A stretch of 64,000 bases of DNA from Salvia splendens (taxonomy: Eukaryota; Streptophyta; Magnoliopsida; Lamiales; Lamiaceae), in contig NC_056052.1 of NCBI RefSeq assembly GCF_004379255.2, forward strand, positions 10,471,708 through 10,535,707, read 5' to 3'. Both the position numbers and the translations under genes were made by a program. A model generated the notes under the pieces. That model worked only from the letters and a program-made list of their open reading frames with translations, was not told the DNA's origin and did no database searches. Of the stretch, positions 8,265 through 19,620 are shown piece by piece (position 1 is the stretch's first letter; each line of letters begins with the position of its first letter).

Positions 8265-11200
8265 TGTCACGACCACATCTCCCTAGTCAAAGAAAGTGTA
8301 GCTTTACCGCGACTAAAACATACTGAAACTGTCTTAACTCGTCATAAGATGCTTAAATCAAAAGAAACATTGTCTGAAGTGTGTCGAGGGTACAAATCAT
8401 GCTGAATCAGAGTAGTTATGGGAAATTGTCTTTGTTAAATGAATGTTCTGAATTTGCGCAACGGAAGAGTACCAAGACAGATGTAATATGTATGAAGACA
8501 TACTACACCCGCTACCTTCCTACTTATTTGGTCTTCTGTCCCAACACCTCCTCGGCTTCGACAACAATCAACCTGCACATTAAGGAAAACAAAATGCAGG
8601 GCTGAGTACTTGATGCACTCAATGGGCTCATGCCGAAAACTGTTTTTTCTTTTAGTTGTCAGCCAAGCTGAGTGAACGCGGAGTTTTACTGAAAATCTAT
8701 CCCGGTCACTAAAATCTGTTATTTCTTTCTGAAAATAGACTGCAGTCATTTAAACTTCTGATGATATGCCATATCAACTGCGTGAGTCGGGAATGTGGCC
8801 ACATTCCACGACCACTGGGCCGGCCAACCTGGCGCTAGCTCACGACCCACGGACCGGCCAACCTAGCGCTAGCTCACGGTCCCTATGTGTACACTAGTCC
8901 GAGTAGGATTTACTGACCTACTGGGACCCGAATTCGATTTAACTGGGGCATAGCCAACAGATAGGCAATCATAAAACAAAACATGGCATGACAACTCATT
9001 CAAATAATCATATTTTCACATAAAGCATGCTTTAAAAGAAGGAAGAGAAACCCCACCTCAATTGCTTAAACTCTTGCAAAGCGGGTGCTTTTCCTTTCCT
9101 GAGATTACGCGTCGAGCAACGACGTCCTTTACAAAATTTAATATACTTAATTAGGCTTTAAAAAAAAATATAATGTTTATCTTGCATGTATGCATGTCTA
9201 AACGTGTGCTTATTATTTTACTTCCTTCTTTCTATATTTAGAAGTCTTAAATCTTTAATTAAAATCAATGATTTAATTATCGGAAACTGGTCGAACTGTT
9301 CGGGTATACTAAATTCCGGATTTTTCTTAAGTATCTTTAAAATACTTTCTTGGCTATTAAATCCGCTTTAATTAGTTATCCAAGACTATCCCACACGGTT
9401 TAACCTTTCGTTCCTCCGTGGCTTAGGAATTTAGTCGGAAATAAATTCTTAGGTCCATAATACTATCTCTTAATTAATCGGTCCAGCTTTCTTTTCTATG
9501 GCCCAAATTATTTTATTTTCTGGGCCTTATTACTAAGTTTAAGAGCCCTCCTTGAAATAATGGGCAAAGCCCAAACTTTGGAGAAAACTCCATCCGTCAG
9601 CCGTCTCTCTCTCCACCCCTCTTTCTCAATTTCCTTCTTTCCACTTTTCCCAATTTCCAAATTTGGGAAGACAGAACCCTAGCTCGATTCTAGATTGAGA
9701 TGGAGGCTCGATCGTTAGAAGGAGCAGTGACGCTGTCCGAGACCGCTGTCTTCGCGCTCCTCCGTCGCGCCCCCTTGCCTCACCGTCACGCTCCCTCCGT
9801 CGGCTCCGTCTCCAAACGGCTCGGCTATCGGCCCTTGCGTACTCGCCAGAGGAGGGGACGTCGGTCTGCCTCGCTTCCTCCGATTTGAAAACGACTCCCA
9901 GCCTTCAGGCGCCGACCTCGCTCCTGGTTCAAGAGCGTCGACTGGTCTCTCCCCGAGACTTCTCCCTTTCGGCAGTCAGCGCCTTCACCGCGATCTCGTT
10001 CGAGCAGTGGATCTGCCCGCGGTGACCTCGACGCACGACTCCCTCCGCCAGCACCTTTCGTTGCTGCCCCCTTCGCGAGGCAGCCTCGACACCCTCCGCG
10101 CTCGCACAGCAGCTGCTGGAGTCAGCGGTGCTCGCCATCGCTGATTCGCTGCTGGTCCGAGACTCACGCCGCCGCCGCTGCCGATCTTCTTCAGCGGCGA
10201 GCGTCGCGTGTCACAGTTGCCTTGCGGTCGACTTCCGCTTCACCGTCTGGTCGCCGCCAACTCCGATTGAAACTCCCAAAGCTAGCTTTCTCTTCGTTCG
10301 TTACTTATTATTTATGGTTTCTAATCGGCAGAAGCTTAGTTCTCCAACTCTCTAAGTTCTGTGGTAGATTCACTATGTTCAACCGATTATGTTTGATTAC
10401 CGTGTCTGAGTTTTAATTACGGTATCCTAGCATGCTTGTGATGTCTACATGATGCTATAAGATGGCTAACAGAGGTTGAAAGGAAGTGTGGTTACCTCCA
10501 TTGAACTTGTGCTGCTAGTTCCTATCTTTGCTCTTGCTTCCTCCTCGCCTCTTTCCCCTGCCTCGGCTCCTTTTCTGTAACTGGATGTTGTTTTTTGATA
10601 AAGAGGAGGCTGAGCCTTTTTATGCTCATGGCTTAACTGAAAGCCTGAAAGGCTGGCATCTCTGGTGGAAGCTCCTTGATGGGCTGATTTGGCTGTTACC
10701 TCTGCAGCCATTTCGCAGAGTGTACTCCGGCTGGATGAGCTTATAGCTCCTGGCTATACTCTGATTATTATAACTGATTGTGTGTTTTTGTGCTGCATTG
10801 TACCTTATCGTTCATGAGTTTTGTCTCCTTTTGCAGGTGCACTAAAAGGCTGAGATTTGCTATGGATTCTTGACAATGGCTGGTGGAAAAAAAGGTACAA
10901 GCTGGTCTAACACAGCCTTTCTGGGCCCCTGCAGCTGCTGGAGGAGGGTGCCGGCTGGGCTGCTCCCTTTAGCCCAAGCACTTCCTCATCTCTGGAAAGG
11001 TAATACCCTTCCCTTTTATACTTCTTTTTAGTTGTCTCTATTTCATGCAACTAATTCTCGTTATTTTGCGCTTTAGCAGTTGCGGCTGGCCAACGAGGCT
11101 GTCTCCCCTCGTGGTCTCGTCCTCCCGCTCGTTTGAAAATCTGGGGTCGAGACGCCGATGACGAAGGCCAGAGAAGTTGTTAGGGATTTCTAGATGTAAT

Positions 11201-11373
11201 AGTGTAGCTCGACTTTTATGTTCGTCGTCAAAGTTTGAAATTTTAGTTTGAGATTCTGAAAAAAAAAATGTAACTGTACTCCTTTTCAAGAAATAAAGAT
11301 ACTCAATCATACTTTAAAAAGTTCTAGTATTTTATTTCATAACTCCCGAGAAATCTAAGTCTCGGCTATTACA
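8265..11373 (-). repeat. 3' LTR of the long-LTR element
   Basis: 3109 bp, starting TGTCACGACC on the plus strand and ending ...GGCTATTACA, so TGTAATAGCC...GGTCGTGACA in element orientation. It aligns end to end with 15774-18930. Most differences are 1-2 bp indels, usually missing bases in this copy. It contains the antisense gene-like module described separately. Confidence 0.93.
9490..9699 (+). promoter_or_regulatory. Promoter-like module antisense inside 3' LTR
   Basis: On the plus strand, opposite to the element, TGGGCC/GCCCA (site II-like) motifs occur at 9499-9505, 9521-9526 and 9561-9573. They are followed by a CT-rich leader, AACCCTAG at 9675-9682 and an ATG at 9700. This is the arrangement of many plant housekeeping promoters. 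Promoter activity is an inference. Confidence 0.35.
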
Positions 11374-11410
11374 TTCTACCCCCCTTAACAAAAATTTCGT
11401 CCCGAAATTT
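11374..11410 (-). other. Polypurine tract and adjacent hairpin
   Basis: On the minus strand GTTAAGGGGGGTAGAA (11374-11389) directly precedes the 3' LTR and is the expected plus-strand primer. Beside it, 11392-11410 forms a palindrome AAATTTCG-GGA-CGAAATTT. Confidence 0.8.
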
Positions 11411-12330
11411 TGTCTCGGTTAGGTAAAAAGTTGTGGGTACTTCTCTTTCATCTGTATACACCACATAGTCGACTCCCGCTTCTGGCTCGGCTAGAACTGG
11501 CGCTGTGGTCAACTTTTCCTTTAACAACTGGAAGCTTGCTTCGCATTCTGGGGTCCAATTGACTTTAACTCCTTTCTTGAGTTGTTGTGTCATCGTCCTT
11601 GCTATTTTAGAAAATCCTTCAATAAATCTTCGGTAGTATCCTGCCAGTCCTAGAAACTCCGAATTTCATTGGGTGCGCTGGTGACTGCCAACGTTGCACG
11701 GCTTCAACTTTAGCGGGTCCACTCGGATCCCTTCTGCTGTCACTATGTGTCCAAGAAAGTTCACTTTGTTAAGCCAGAACTCACACTTGCTAAACTTAAC
11801 ATAGAACTTCTCGGCTCTTAACGTCTCTAACGTAGTTCTCAGCGCTCCTCGTGTTTCTTCTCGTTCTTTGAGTACATGAGCACGTCGTCTTTAAAAGCGT
11901 AGGACGACCTTGTCCAAAATTGGGCGGAACACGCGTTCATTAGGTTCATGAACACGGCTGGGGCGTTTGTAAGCCCAAAAAGCATTACAGTAAACTCGTA
12001 ATGGTCATATCTGGTGCGAAGTGCAGGTCTTAGGTATACCGTCTTGTCGAACTCCCAGCTAGTGATAACCGATCTCAGCCCATCTTCGAGAATACGCTGG
12101 CTCCTCGCAGCTCGAAGGTCGTTGATTCTCGGTAGAGGTACTTGTTCTTGAGGGTAACTTATTTAGCTCTCGATAGTCGATACACATTCGCAAAGTCCCA
12201 TCCTTCTTCTTCATGAAGAGTACTGATGCGCCCAAAAACGATACACTGGGTCTGATGAAACCCAGGTCTACTTATTCTTGTAACTGGATCTTAAGTTCTT
12301 CTTATTCTTGAGCGCCATTCTATATGGTGA
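11411..12330 (-). pseudogene. Gypsy reverse transcriptase remnant
   Basis: Decayed RT of chromovirus type, minus strand. Recognisable pieces in order are the CIDYREL region near 12170, the catalytic area as DDVLMYSK near 11870-11895, and the RT connection/RNase H start (KKGVKVNWTPECEASFQLLKEKL, then VDYVVYTDE) at 11460-11593. The reading is broken by several frameshifts and stops. It stops abruptly at the start of RNase H and abuts the polypurine tract, so the rest of RNase H, integrase and chromodomain are deleted. Upstream protease and gag are not detectable either. It is homologous to the RT at 30817-31904. Confidence 0.8.
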
Positions 12331-15300
12331 CTGAATAATATGACTGATTCAAGTCATTCCTTTAGTAATTCATTTCGTCTGGGTGATGAAGCTATTTCTA
12401 ATCTTAGATTTCATCGCCAGTATCGAGTTCTCTAACGCTTGCATCGATCGTAAAGTAGTCATTGAGCTGCCATAATGATCTCGTAACCTCTCGCTCAGTT
12501 GAGTAGTCTACTTTTACCGCTTTCAAGTGCTTTTAGCTTACTGCGACTCTTTCGTCATGATTTAGTACAGACTTGTTCTACTCGCGTCAATCCTTGAATA
12601 TTGGTTTAGTGCATGTGGAGGTGTTGGCTTCTTTCTCAACGCTACTGTCTCCATCCCTTTTTGGTTCGACTGAGCGATTCATGGTGAAATAATCTAGCAT
12701 GACTTTCCAAAGTGATCTAATCTCGTGTCCAGATTAACACAAAACTCTATCGACAGCTCCTTTCTGAGCTGCTTAATTGAGACGTGCATATCGTAGAATA
12801 ATTCGTCGCATTTTATTGCCAACGTTTGCCCTTGCTCTATATTATAGGGCTCTAAATCCTGTTCCCTTGCGATAACTTCTTTTAAAAGGAAAAATTCAAT
12901 TTCTCCCTTCATAGTAGGACGGTGAGGGTAGCGGTGCTATCACGCGTTCCTCTTCCCGAATGTCTCTCCAGCTTTAGCTTTTTCCTGGCCACCTCTTAGA
13001 CGAATCCCTTTTGCTGATGGATTTGTTCCGTCAAACATAAACTACGAATACACTCGTACTTTCTCCATGGCTTTCATTATATGCCCATGATTGAGTCTTT
13101 GTTCTTGTGGCTTACTTATCTACTCGGAGTAAGCATTTTGATCGTTCAAACTACCATATAGTTCTTTTACGTCTTCGGACATCATTTAATCCACAAATAT
13201 TCCTTGATATTTCTCTACTCAAGGCTAGTTGCTTCTCTATACAACAAAATATTCGATCTTCCACCTGCTGGTCACAAGCGGTACGTAGATTCGAAGTATT
13301 TAACGCTTGCTGTCAGATTATGCGACGCTTCTGGTTGGTGCATCATTTCCGCACGTGTCTCCATGGGACGTATTTATTATGCGTATCTGAAAGAAACTGA
13401 GACCATGCCTTTTTCTGCTAGCCTCGTATCAATAACTCAATGATTAATCTAATAGTCTTAACTTGGATTATTATTCACACAAGAGAGTATGACTGAAAAT
13501 CTGAAGGGCTCCTGAATACCCAACTGGACAAGAATAACATCCTTGTTCAACTTTTATGAATTTTCATCGATAATCGACCTTGAAGGTAAGTACTGAGTTC
13601 ATTCAAAGAACTACGTAGCTCAACTGGTTTCCAGGTAAACTCATAGAAGCTGAGGCTCACCCCTGGTGGGAGCTAGAAATAATCATGAGATGGTCATGAA
13701 AACTGGATGGAAATGAATTAACTGTAAATTCCCATAGTAAGCTGCAAAATAGGACAATACAGTTGTCCAATTAAACTGAAAGGATCTGAGCATCAAGAAC
13801 AGTGGTTCAAACATGTCATCGCCTAAGATGATCAACCACGAAAATTTATAAACGTAGGCGATTGCAATGAAGGAACATTGATCATGTTTCAAAGGCATCT
13901 TGATATGGAATAACAAAATCACATCAATGATTTCATAGGTTCATTAAGGCAACGCACTGAAATGAACTATTCAGAAAAATCAGCTAGGGCAAGCTCATTA
14001 GGGAAAAGTGCAATATGCTTGCCTTAACTTCGAGCTGCAGAAAAATTCCGAGACTAGGAATAATACATGTACTGGAATCGAGGTCGAAAAATTTCACCTT
14101 TGTAGGATCTCAAAATAGGGAGGTAAAAAGTTCCAGCACCACATGAAATTCCCTGAGGAGAATGTTTAACTGTCTTGATCACTCTGGGGATCACAACGTA
14201 AGCATCGTAAGAATGAAATTTCATTGCATAGGTCCAAGAAATCGAGATATAAATCTCCAATATTGTGGCTCAAAGGAGGCAACAACAAATAACGATGCCT
14301 GGAACATAAGAGTATCCCAAATTTGGGAACTGAAACTGAGTCACCGCTTTCCTGAAGAGAATGAAAGTGGCGTACTACTTGCAGAACGTGAGTCAATCAA
14401 AGGTCTTAATAGCCGACAGGACATCGTTGTCCCGGAGGTTCAAAGAATGTCTGAGGAATACGCTCAATCCGAAGATCATAGATATGAACAACTGTAGAAT
14501 TTAGGGTTTACGACTGGAGCTTAAACAGTCAAAACTTTACTCTTTATGTACGATGAGTCAAACCTCGCACAGAAAAAGGAACACTGACATGGTACTTGCG
14601 AGTCAAAACTAGAGTCTGAATAGACGAGGGTATCGTCCTTGGAAGGACTCTTAGAAGGGATTTCATTGGGAATCCAAGTAAGTACTATTGATTATAATCA
14701 TCGATTCTAGTTATGTGACACTCCCTTATTTTTCTTGTGGAGCTCGCACATGATAAACGCGTTCTGGGAAACCATACATTCCAAGATGGGGTTCCTCGTG
14801 CTGTTAAACTGATAACCGCAGCTGGAGGTCATACTTTCATATCGTTCTTGATAACTTAGAACGCTGATTCTGGTAAAACATTACATTCTCCATCGTGCTT
14901 CGTAGCACGCTATAAGTATCGCTTCTGGATCACGTAGCCACTTGGGCTTGTTACGCCACATTAGATCACTTTACTAGATCGTGGGTACGATCTCTTTCCG
15001 TGTAGGGATGCATCTCCCGAACAGGCTGGAAAGTAAACTATTTTCGTTATAACTTGGTCTTTGTAAAGACATTGGGAACTTCTTGGTTCATCGTCTAGTA
15101 TACATATATATATGTATACTATCTGTGTGCTTAAAAGAATGGACTTCCTTTAATTGTTGTCTATAAGTAGTACAATAGTACTTTTTGGCTCGTCTTTTCT
15201 TTCTCATAATTCCTTGGAATTTGAAGCTTGCCCAAACTGATGGTTTTAGTTGGTCTCGTCGCCCTGGGAGGCGGTAACAAATTCTCGTTCTGCTAGTACT

Positions 15301-15758
15301 TGATTCTGCATGTCTCACCTAAGGTACTTTTCTAAAGCACTCTAGGTTCACATACATAGTCCCCATGACATCTATACGTTCATGTCAAGCTCTTTAAACA
15401 TAAATCACAGATACATTAAGCATATCTCATGCAAAGTATCAGCTAGCACGTTGCGTCTTGCAAACTTTTCAAATAAACATTTTCGTTCCCATTTAGGCTA
15501 TGAAATTTTTTTTTTTTTTTTTTTTTTCTGAAAACTTAGAAAATTTCATTTTCCTTCTCAAAATGGAAAATATTTTCTTTCTTTAAAATTCTCTTTTCTG
15601 GACGAGCGGGCGTCGACCCCTGTTTCTGGTGCAGTTGATCGTGTCGAGCTGAGGTGTTGGGATCTTGTACTGATCATTCTGTTCACTTCCTAGCCTAGTG
15701 CTACTGTTCTGGACTGAGGCTTAGAAGGAAGGTTCTTGGGTCAGAGCGAAAGAAAATC
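12331..15758 (-). other. Non-coding internal region
   Basis: About 3.4 kb with no recognisable gene. Parts are clearly homologous to the internal region of the nested element at 34593-37881 (for example around 13680-13900 against 35300-35520), so the two elements share a non-coding core. A run of about 22 T lies near 15507-15528. Translations give only short chance frames. Confidence 0.6.
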
Positions 15759-15770
15759 GCTCTGATACCA
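15759..15770 (-). other. Primer binding site, initiator-Met tRNA
   Basis: On the minus strand TGGTATCAGAGC, the complement of the 3' end of plant initiator-Met tRNA, lies 3 bp inside the 5' LTR. It fixes the element's orientation. Confidence 0.93.
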
Positions 15771-16989
15771 CTCTGTCACGACCACATCTCCCTAGTCAAA
15801 GAAAGTGTAGCTTTACCGCGACTAAAACATACTGAAACTGTCTTAACTCGTCATAAGATGCTTAAATCAAAAGAAACATTGTCTGAAGTGTGTTGAGGGT
15901 ACAAATCATGCTGAATCAGAGTAGTTATGGGAAATTGTCTTTGTTAAATGAATGTTCTGAATTTGCGCAACGGAAGAGTACCAAGACAGATGTAATATGT
16001 ATGAAGACATACTACACCCGCTACCTTCCTACTTATTTGGTCTTCTGTCCCAACACCTCCTCGGCTTCGACAACAATCAACCTGCACATTAAGGAAAACA
16101 AAATGCAGGGCTGAGTACTTGATGCACTCAGTGGGCTCATGCCGAAAACTGTTTTTTCTTTTAGTTGTCAGCCAAGCTGAGTGAACGCGGGGTTTTACTG
16201 AAAATCTATCCCGGTCACTAAAATCTGTTATTTCTTTCTGAAAATAGACTGCAGTCATTTAAACTTCTGATGATATGCCATATCAACTGCGTGAGTCGGG
16301 AATGTGGCCACATTCCACGACCACTGGGCCGGCCAACCTGGCGCTAGCTCACGACCCACGGACCGGCCAACCTAGCGCTAGCTCACGGTCCCTATGTGTA
16401 CACTAGTCCGAGTAGGATTTATTGACCTACTGGGACCCGAATTCGATTTAACTGGGTTGGCATAGCCAACAGATAGGCAATCATAAAACAAAACATGGCA
16501 TGACAACTCATTCAAATAATCATATTTTCACATAAAGCATGCTTTAAAAGAAGGAAGAGAAACCCCACCTCAATTGCTTAAACTCTTGCAAAGCGGGTGC
16601 TTTTCCTTTCCTGAGATTACGCGTCGAGCAACGACGTCCTTTACAAAATTTAATATACTTAATTAGGCTTTAAAAAAAAATATAATTGTTTATCTTGCAT
16701 GTATGCATGTCTAAACGTGTGCTTATTATTTTACTTCCTTCTTTCTATATTTAGAAGTCTTAAATCTTTAATTAAATCAATGATTTAATTATTCGGAAAC
16801 TGGTCGAACTGTTCGGGTATACTAAATTCCCGGATTTTTCTTAAGTATCTTTAAAATACTTTCTTGGCTATTAAAGTCCGCTTTAATTAGTTATCCAAGA
16901 CTATCCCACACGGTTTAACCTTTCGTTCCTTCCGTGGCTTAGGGAATTTAGTTTGGGAAATAAATTCTTAGGTCCATAATACTATCTCT

Positions 16990-17221
16990 TAATTAATCGG
17001 TCCAGCTTTCTTTTCTATGCCCAAATTATTTTATTTTTCTGGGCCTTATTACTAAGTTTAAGAGGCCCACCTTGAAATAATGGGCAAAGCCCAAACTTTG
17101 AAGAAAACTCCATCCGTCAGCCGTCTCTCTCTCCACCCCTCTTTCTCAATTTCCTTTCTTCCACTTTTCCCAATTTCCAAATTTGGGGAAGACAGAACCC
17201 TAGCTCGATTTCTAGATTGAG
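16990..17221 (+). promoter_or_regulatory. Promoter-like module antisense inside 5' LTR
   Basis: Counterpart of 9490-9699. GCCCA/TGGGCC motifs, a CT-rich leader and AACCCTAG lie just ahead of an ATG at 17222, all on the strand opposite to the element. Confidence 0.35.
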
Positions 17222-17797
17222 ATGGAGGCTCGATCGTTAAGAAGGAGCAGTGACGCTGTCCGAGACCGCTGTCTTCGCGCTCCTCCGTCGCGCCCCCTTG
17301 CCTCACCGTCACGCTCCCTCCGTCGGCTCCGTCTCCAAACGGCTCGGCTATCGGCCCTTGCGTACTCGCCAGAGGAGGGGGACGTCGGTCTGCCTCGCTT
17401 CCTCCGATTTGAAAACGGACTCCCAGCCTTCAGGCGCTCCGACCTCGCTCCTGGTTCAAGAGCGTCGACTGGTCTCTCCCCGAGACTTCTCCCTTTCGGC
17501 AGTCAGCGCCTTCACCGCGATCTCGTTCGAGCAGTGGATCTGCCCGCGGTGACCTCGACGCACGACTCCCTCCGCCAACACCTTTCGTTGCTGCCCCCTT
17601 CGCGAGGCAGCCTCGACACCCTCCGGCGCTCGCACAGTAGCTGCTGGAGTCAGCGGTGCTCGCCATCGCTGATTCGCTGCTGGTCCGAGACTCACGCCGC
17701 CGCTGCCGATCTTCTTCAGCGGCGAGCCGTCGCGTGTCACAGTTGCCTTGCGGTCGACTTCCGGCTTCACCGTCTGGTCGCCGCCAACTCCGATTGA
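17222..17797 (+). other. GC-rich open frame inside LTR, function doubtful
   Basis: An ATG-initiated frame of 191 codons in a GC-rich island, rich in R, S, L and P, with no domain I recognise. The homologous frame at 9700 is shifted and stops early, so it is not conserved between the two LTRs. Downstream on the same strand are intron-like features: an acceptor TTTTTGCAG at 18372-18380, a donor at 18549, an acceptor at 18631 and AATAAA at 18849-18854. It may be the first exon of a non-coding or captured transcript. I do not claim a protein product. Confidence 0.25.
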
Positions 17798-18935
17798 AAC
17801 TCCCAAAGCTAAGCTTTCTCTTCGTTCGTTACTTAGCTTATGTTATGGTTTCTAATCGGCAGAAGCTTAGTTCTCCAACTCTCTAAGTTCTTGTGGTAGA
17901 TTCACTATGTTCAACCGATTATGTTTGATTACCGTGTCTGAGTTCTAATTACGGTATCCTAGCATGCTTGTGATGTCTACATGATGCTATAAGATGGCTA
18001 ACAGAGGTTGAAAGGAAGTGTGGTTACCTCCATTGAACTTGTGCTGCTAGTTCCTATCTTTGCTCTTGCTTCCTCCTCGCCTCTTTCCCCTGCCTCGGCT
18101 CCTTTTTCTGTAACTGGATGTTGTTTTGTGATAAAGAGGAGGCTGAGCCTTATTTATGCTCATGGCTTAACTGAAAGCCTGAAAGGCTGGCATCTCTGGT
18201 GGGGAAGCAGTCCTTGATGGGCTGATTTGGCTGTTACCTCTGCAGCCATTTCGCAGAGTGTACTCCTGGGCTGGATGAGCTTATAGCTCCTGGCTATACT
18301 CTGATTATTATAACTGATTTTGGTGTTTTTGTGCTGCATTGTACCTTAGCTCGTTCATGAGTTTTGTCTCCTTTTTGCAGGTGCACTAAAAGGCTGAGAT
18401 TTGCTATGGATATTCTTGACAATGGCTGGTGGAAAAAAAAGGGTACAAGCTGGTCTAACACAGCCTTTCTGGGCCCCTGCAGCTGCTGGAGGAGGGTGCC
18501 GGCTGGGCTTGCTCCCTTTAGCCCAAGCACTTCCTCATCTCTGGAAAGGTAGTATTACCCTTCCCTTTTTATACTTCTTTTAGTTGTCTCTATTTCATGC
18601 AACTAATTCTCGTTATTTTGCGCTTTAGCAGGAGTTGCGGCTGGCCAACGAGGCTGTCTCCCCTCGTGGTCTCGCCCTCCCGGCTCGTTTGAAAATCTGG
18701 GGTCGAGACGCCCGATGACGAAGGCCAGAGAAGTTGTTAGGGATTTCTAGATGTAATAGTGTAGCTCGACTTTTATGTTCGTCGTCAAAGTTTGAAATTT
18801 TAGTTTGAGATTCTGAAAAAAAAAATGTAACTGTACTCCTTTTCAAGAAATAAAGATACTCAATCATACTTTAAAAAGTTCTAGTATTTTATTTCATAAC
18901 TCCCGAGAAATCTAAGTCTCGGCTATTACAATCTA

Positions 18936-19619
18936 GGCAGAAAAGAACGTGATCAAACAAGAACCGATGCACAAAAACAACTTCATATCATAGAAACATT
19001 TGGATCACAACTAAGACTGCAAAGTAAGTAAATATAGAAAGTGCAACAAATCCAACGTAAGAAAACAAGTGCGGTTAACTAAGAAAGCAAATAAAGATTG
19101 TTTGTCACTCCGGGCGATGAAACTGTTAACACTACGAAACACGCTGACTGGAACGAAAGGATGTGGAACTCCGGTGAAGTGATGAGCTTCAAGTGACCAT
19201 GGTTGTCGGCGAGGAACGAGAATATGAAGGATAATGCTGAAGGATTGATCTACCGAAGAGAGATTGCTAACTAAGCATAGGAGTTGATGAACTAGTCGAT
19301 TATGATTCCCTCTCCAAGTGGCTTCCTTATATAGGGAGGTCTCCCTTGATTTTTAGGATAGACTTCAAACATGAAATGACTCTTTTGCCCCCTTGCTTGC
19401 GGCTGATCTTCCCAGCTATCCTTCTTCTCCATCTCGAGCCTTTTTGGCATGCATACTGGTCAGGATAACAACATCCTGACGCCCTTTTCACCTGAATTCT
19501 CCTAACATTCCCATACTGGTTAGAACACTTCCTTGCACACTTTAGCAACTGTTTTGCAGATATATCCCAATTATGCACATTATACTGACCAGTAACCAAC
19601 GCCTGAATACGACTTATCA
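18936..19619 (-). repeat. Athila-type LTR, fragment 2 (5' end)
   Basis: The second part of the LTR begun at 8000-8264. On the minus strand it starts exactly TGATAAGTCG at 19619, which is the LTR terminus. It is close in sequence to 46034-47449 and less close to 2434-3949. Its intact end abuts plus-strand Athila pol (19620 onward), so this LTR appears inserted into that pol in the opposite orientation. Confidence 0.87.
19326..19336 (-). promoter_or_regulatory. TATA box in split Athila LTR
   Basis: On the minus strand CCTATATAAGG, at the same place as the TATA boxes at 3652 and 46279. Confidence 0.5.
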
Positions 19620-19620
19620 T

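Larger units (their letters stand above)
8265..18930 (-). mobile_element. Long-LTR gypsy derivative with decayed RT
   Basis: A complete insertion on the minus strand: 5' LTR 15774-18930, primer site 15759-15770, internal region 11374-15773, polypurine tract 11374-11389 and 3' LTR 8265-11373. It is flanked by a perfect 5-bp target duplication ATCTA (8260-8264 and 18931-18935). The LTRs are unusually long (3.1 kb each) and make up 59% of the element. The internal region keeps only a damaged RT segment; gag, protease, most of RNase H and integrase are absent, so it cannot move itself. Its host is an Athila-type LTR, and the empty target site is present at about 46679-46683. Confidence 0.93.
15774..18930 (-). 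repeat. 5' LTR of the long-LTR element
   Basis: 3157 bp with the same termini as 8265-11373. It is the better-preserved copy. Its antisense module carries a 191-codon open frame where the left copy is shifted. It ends at 18930 and is followed by the target duplication ATCTA. Confidence 0.93.

Noticed and set aside
8381..8749. Frames of 74 and 104 codons repeated at 15890-16258
   Set aside because: They recur only because they lie in the two LTRs; no protein family recognised, and both strands are open over the same region.
9929..10167. Arg/Ala-rich minus-strand frames in the LTR GC island
   Set aside because: GC-driven open frames, not conserved between the two LTR copies.
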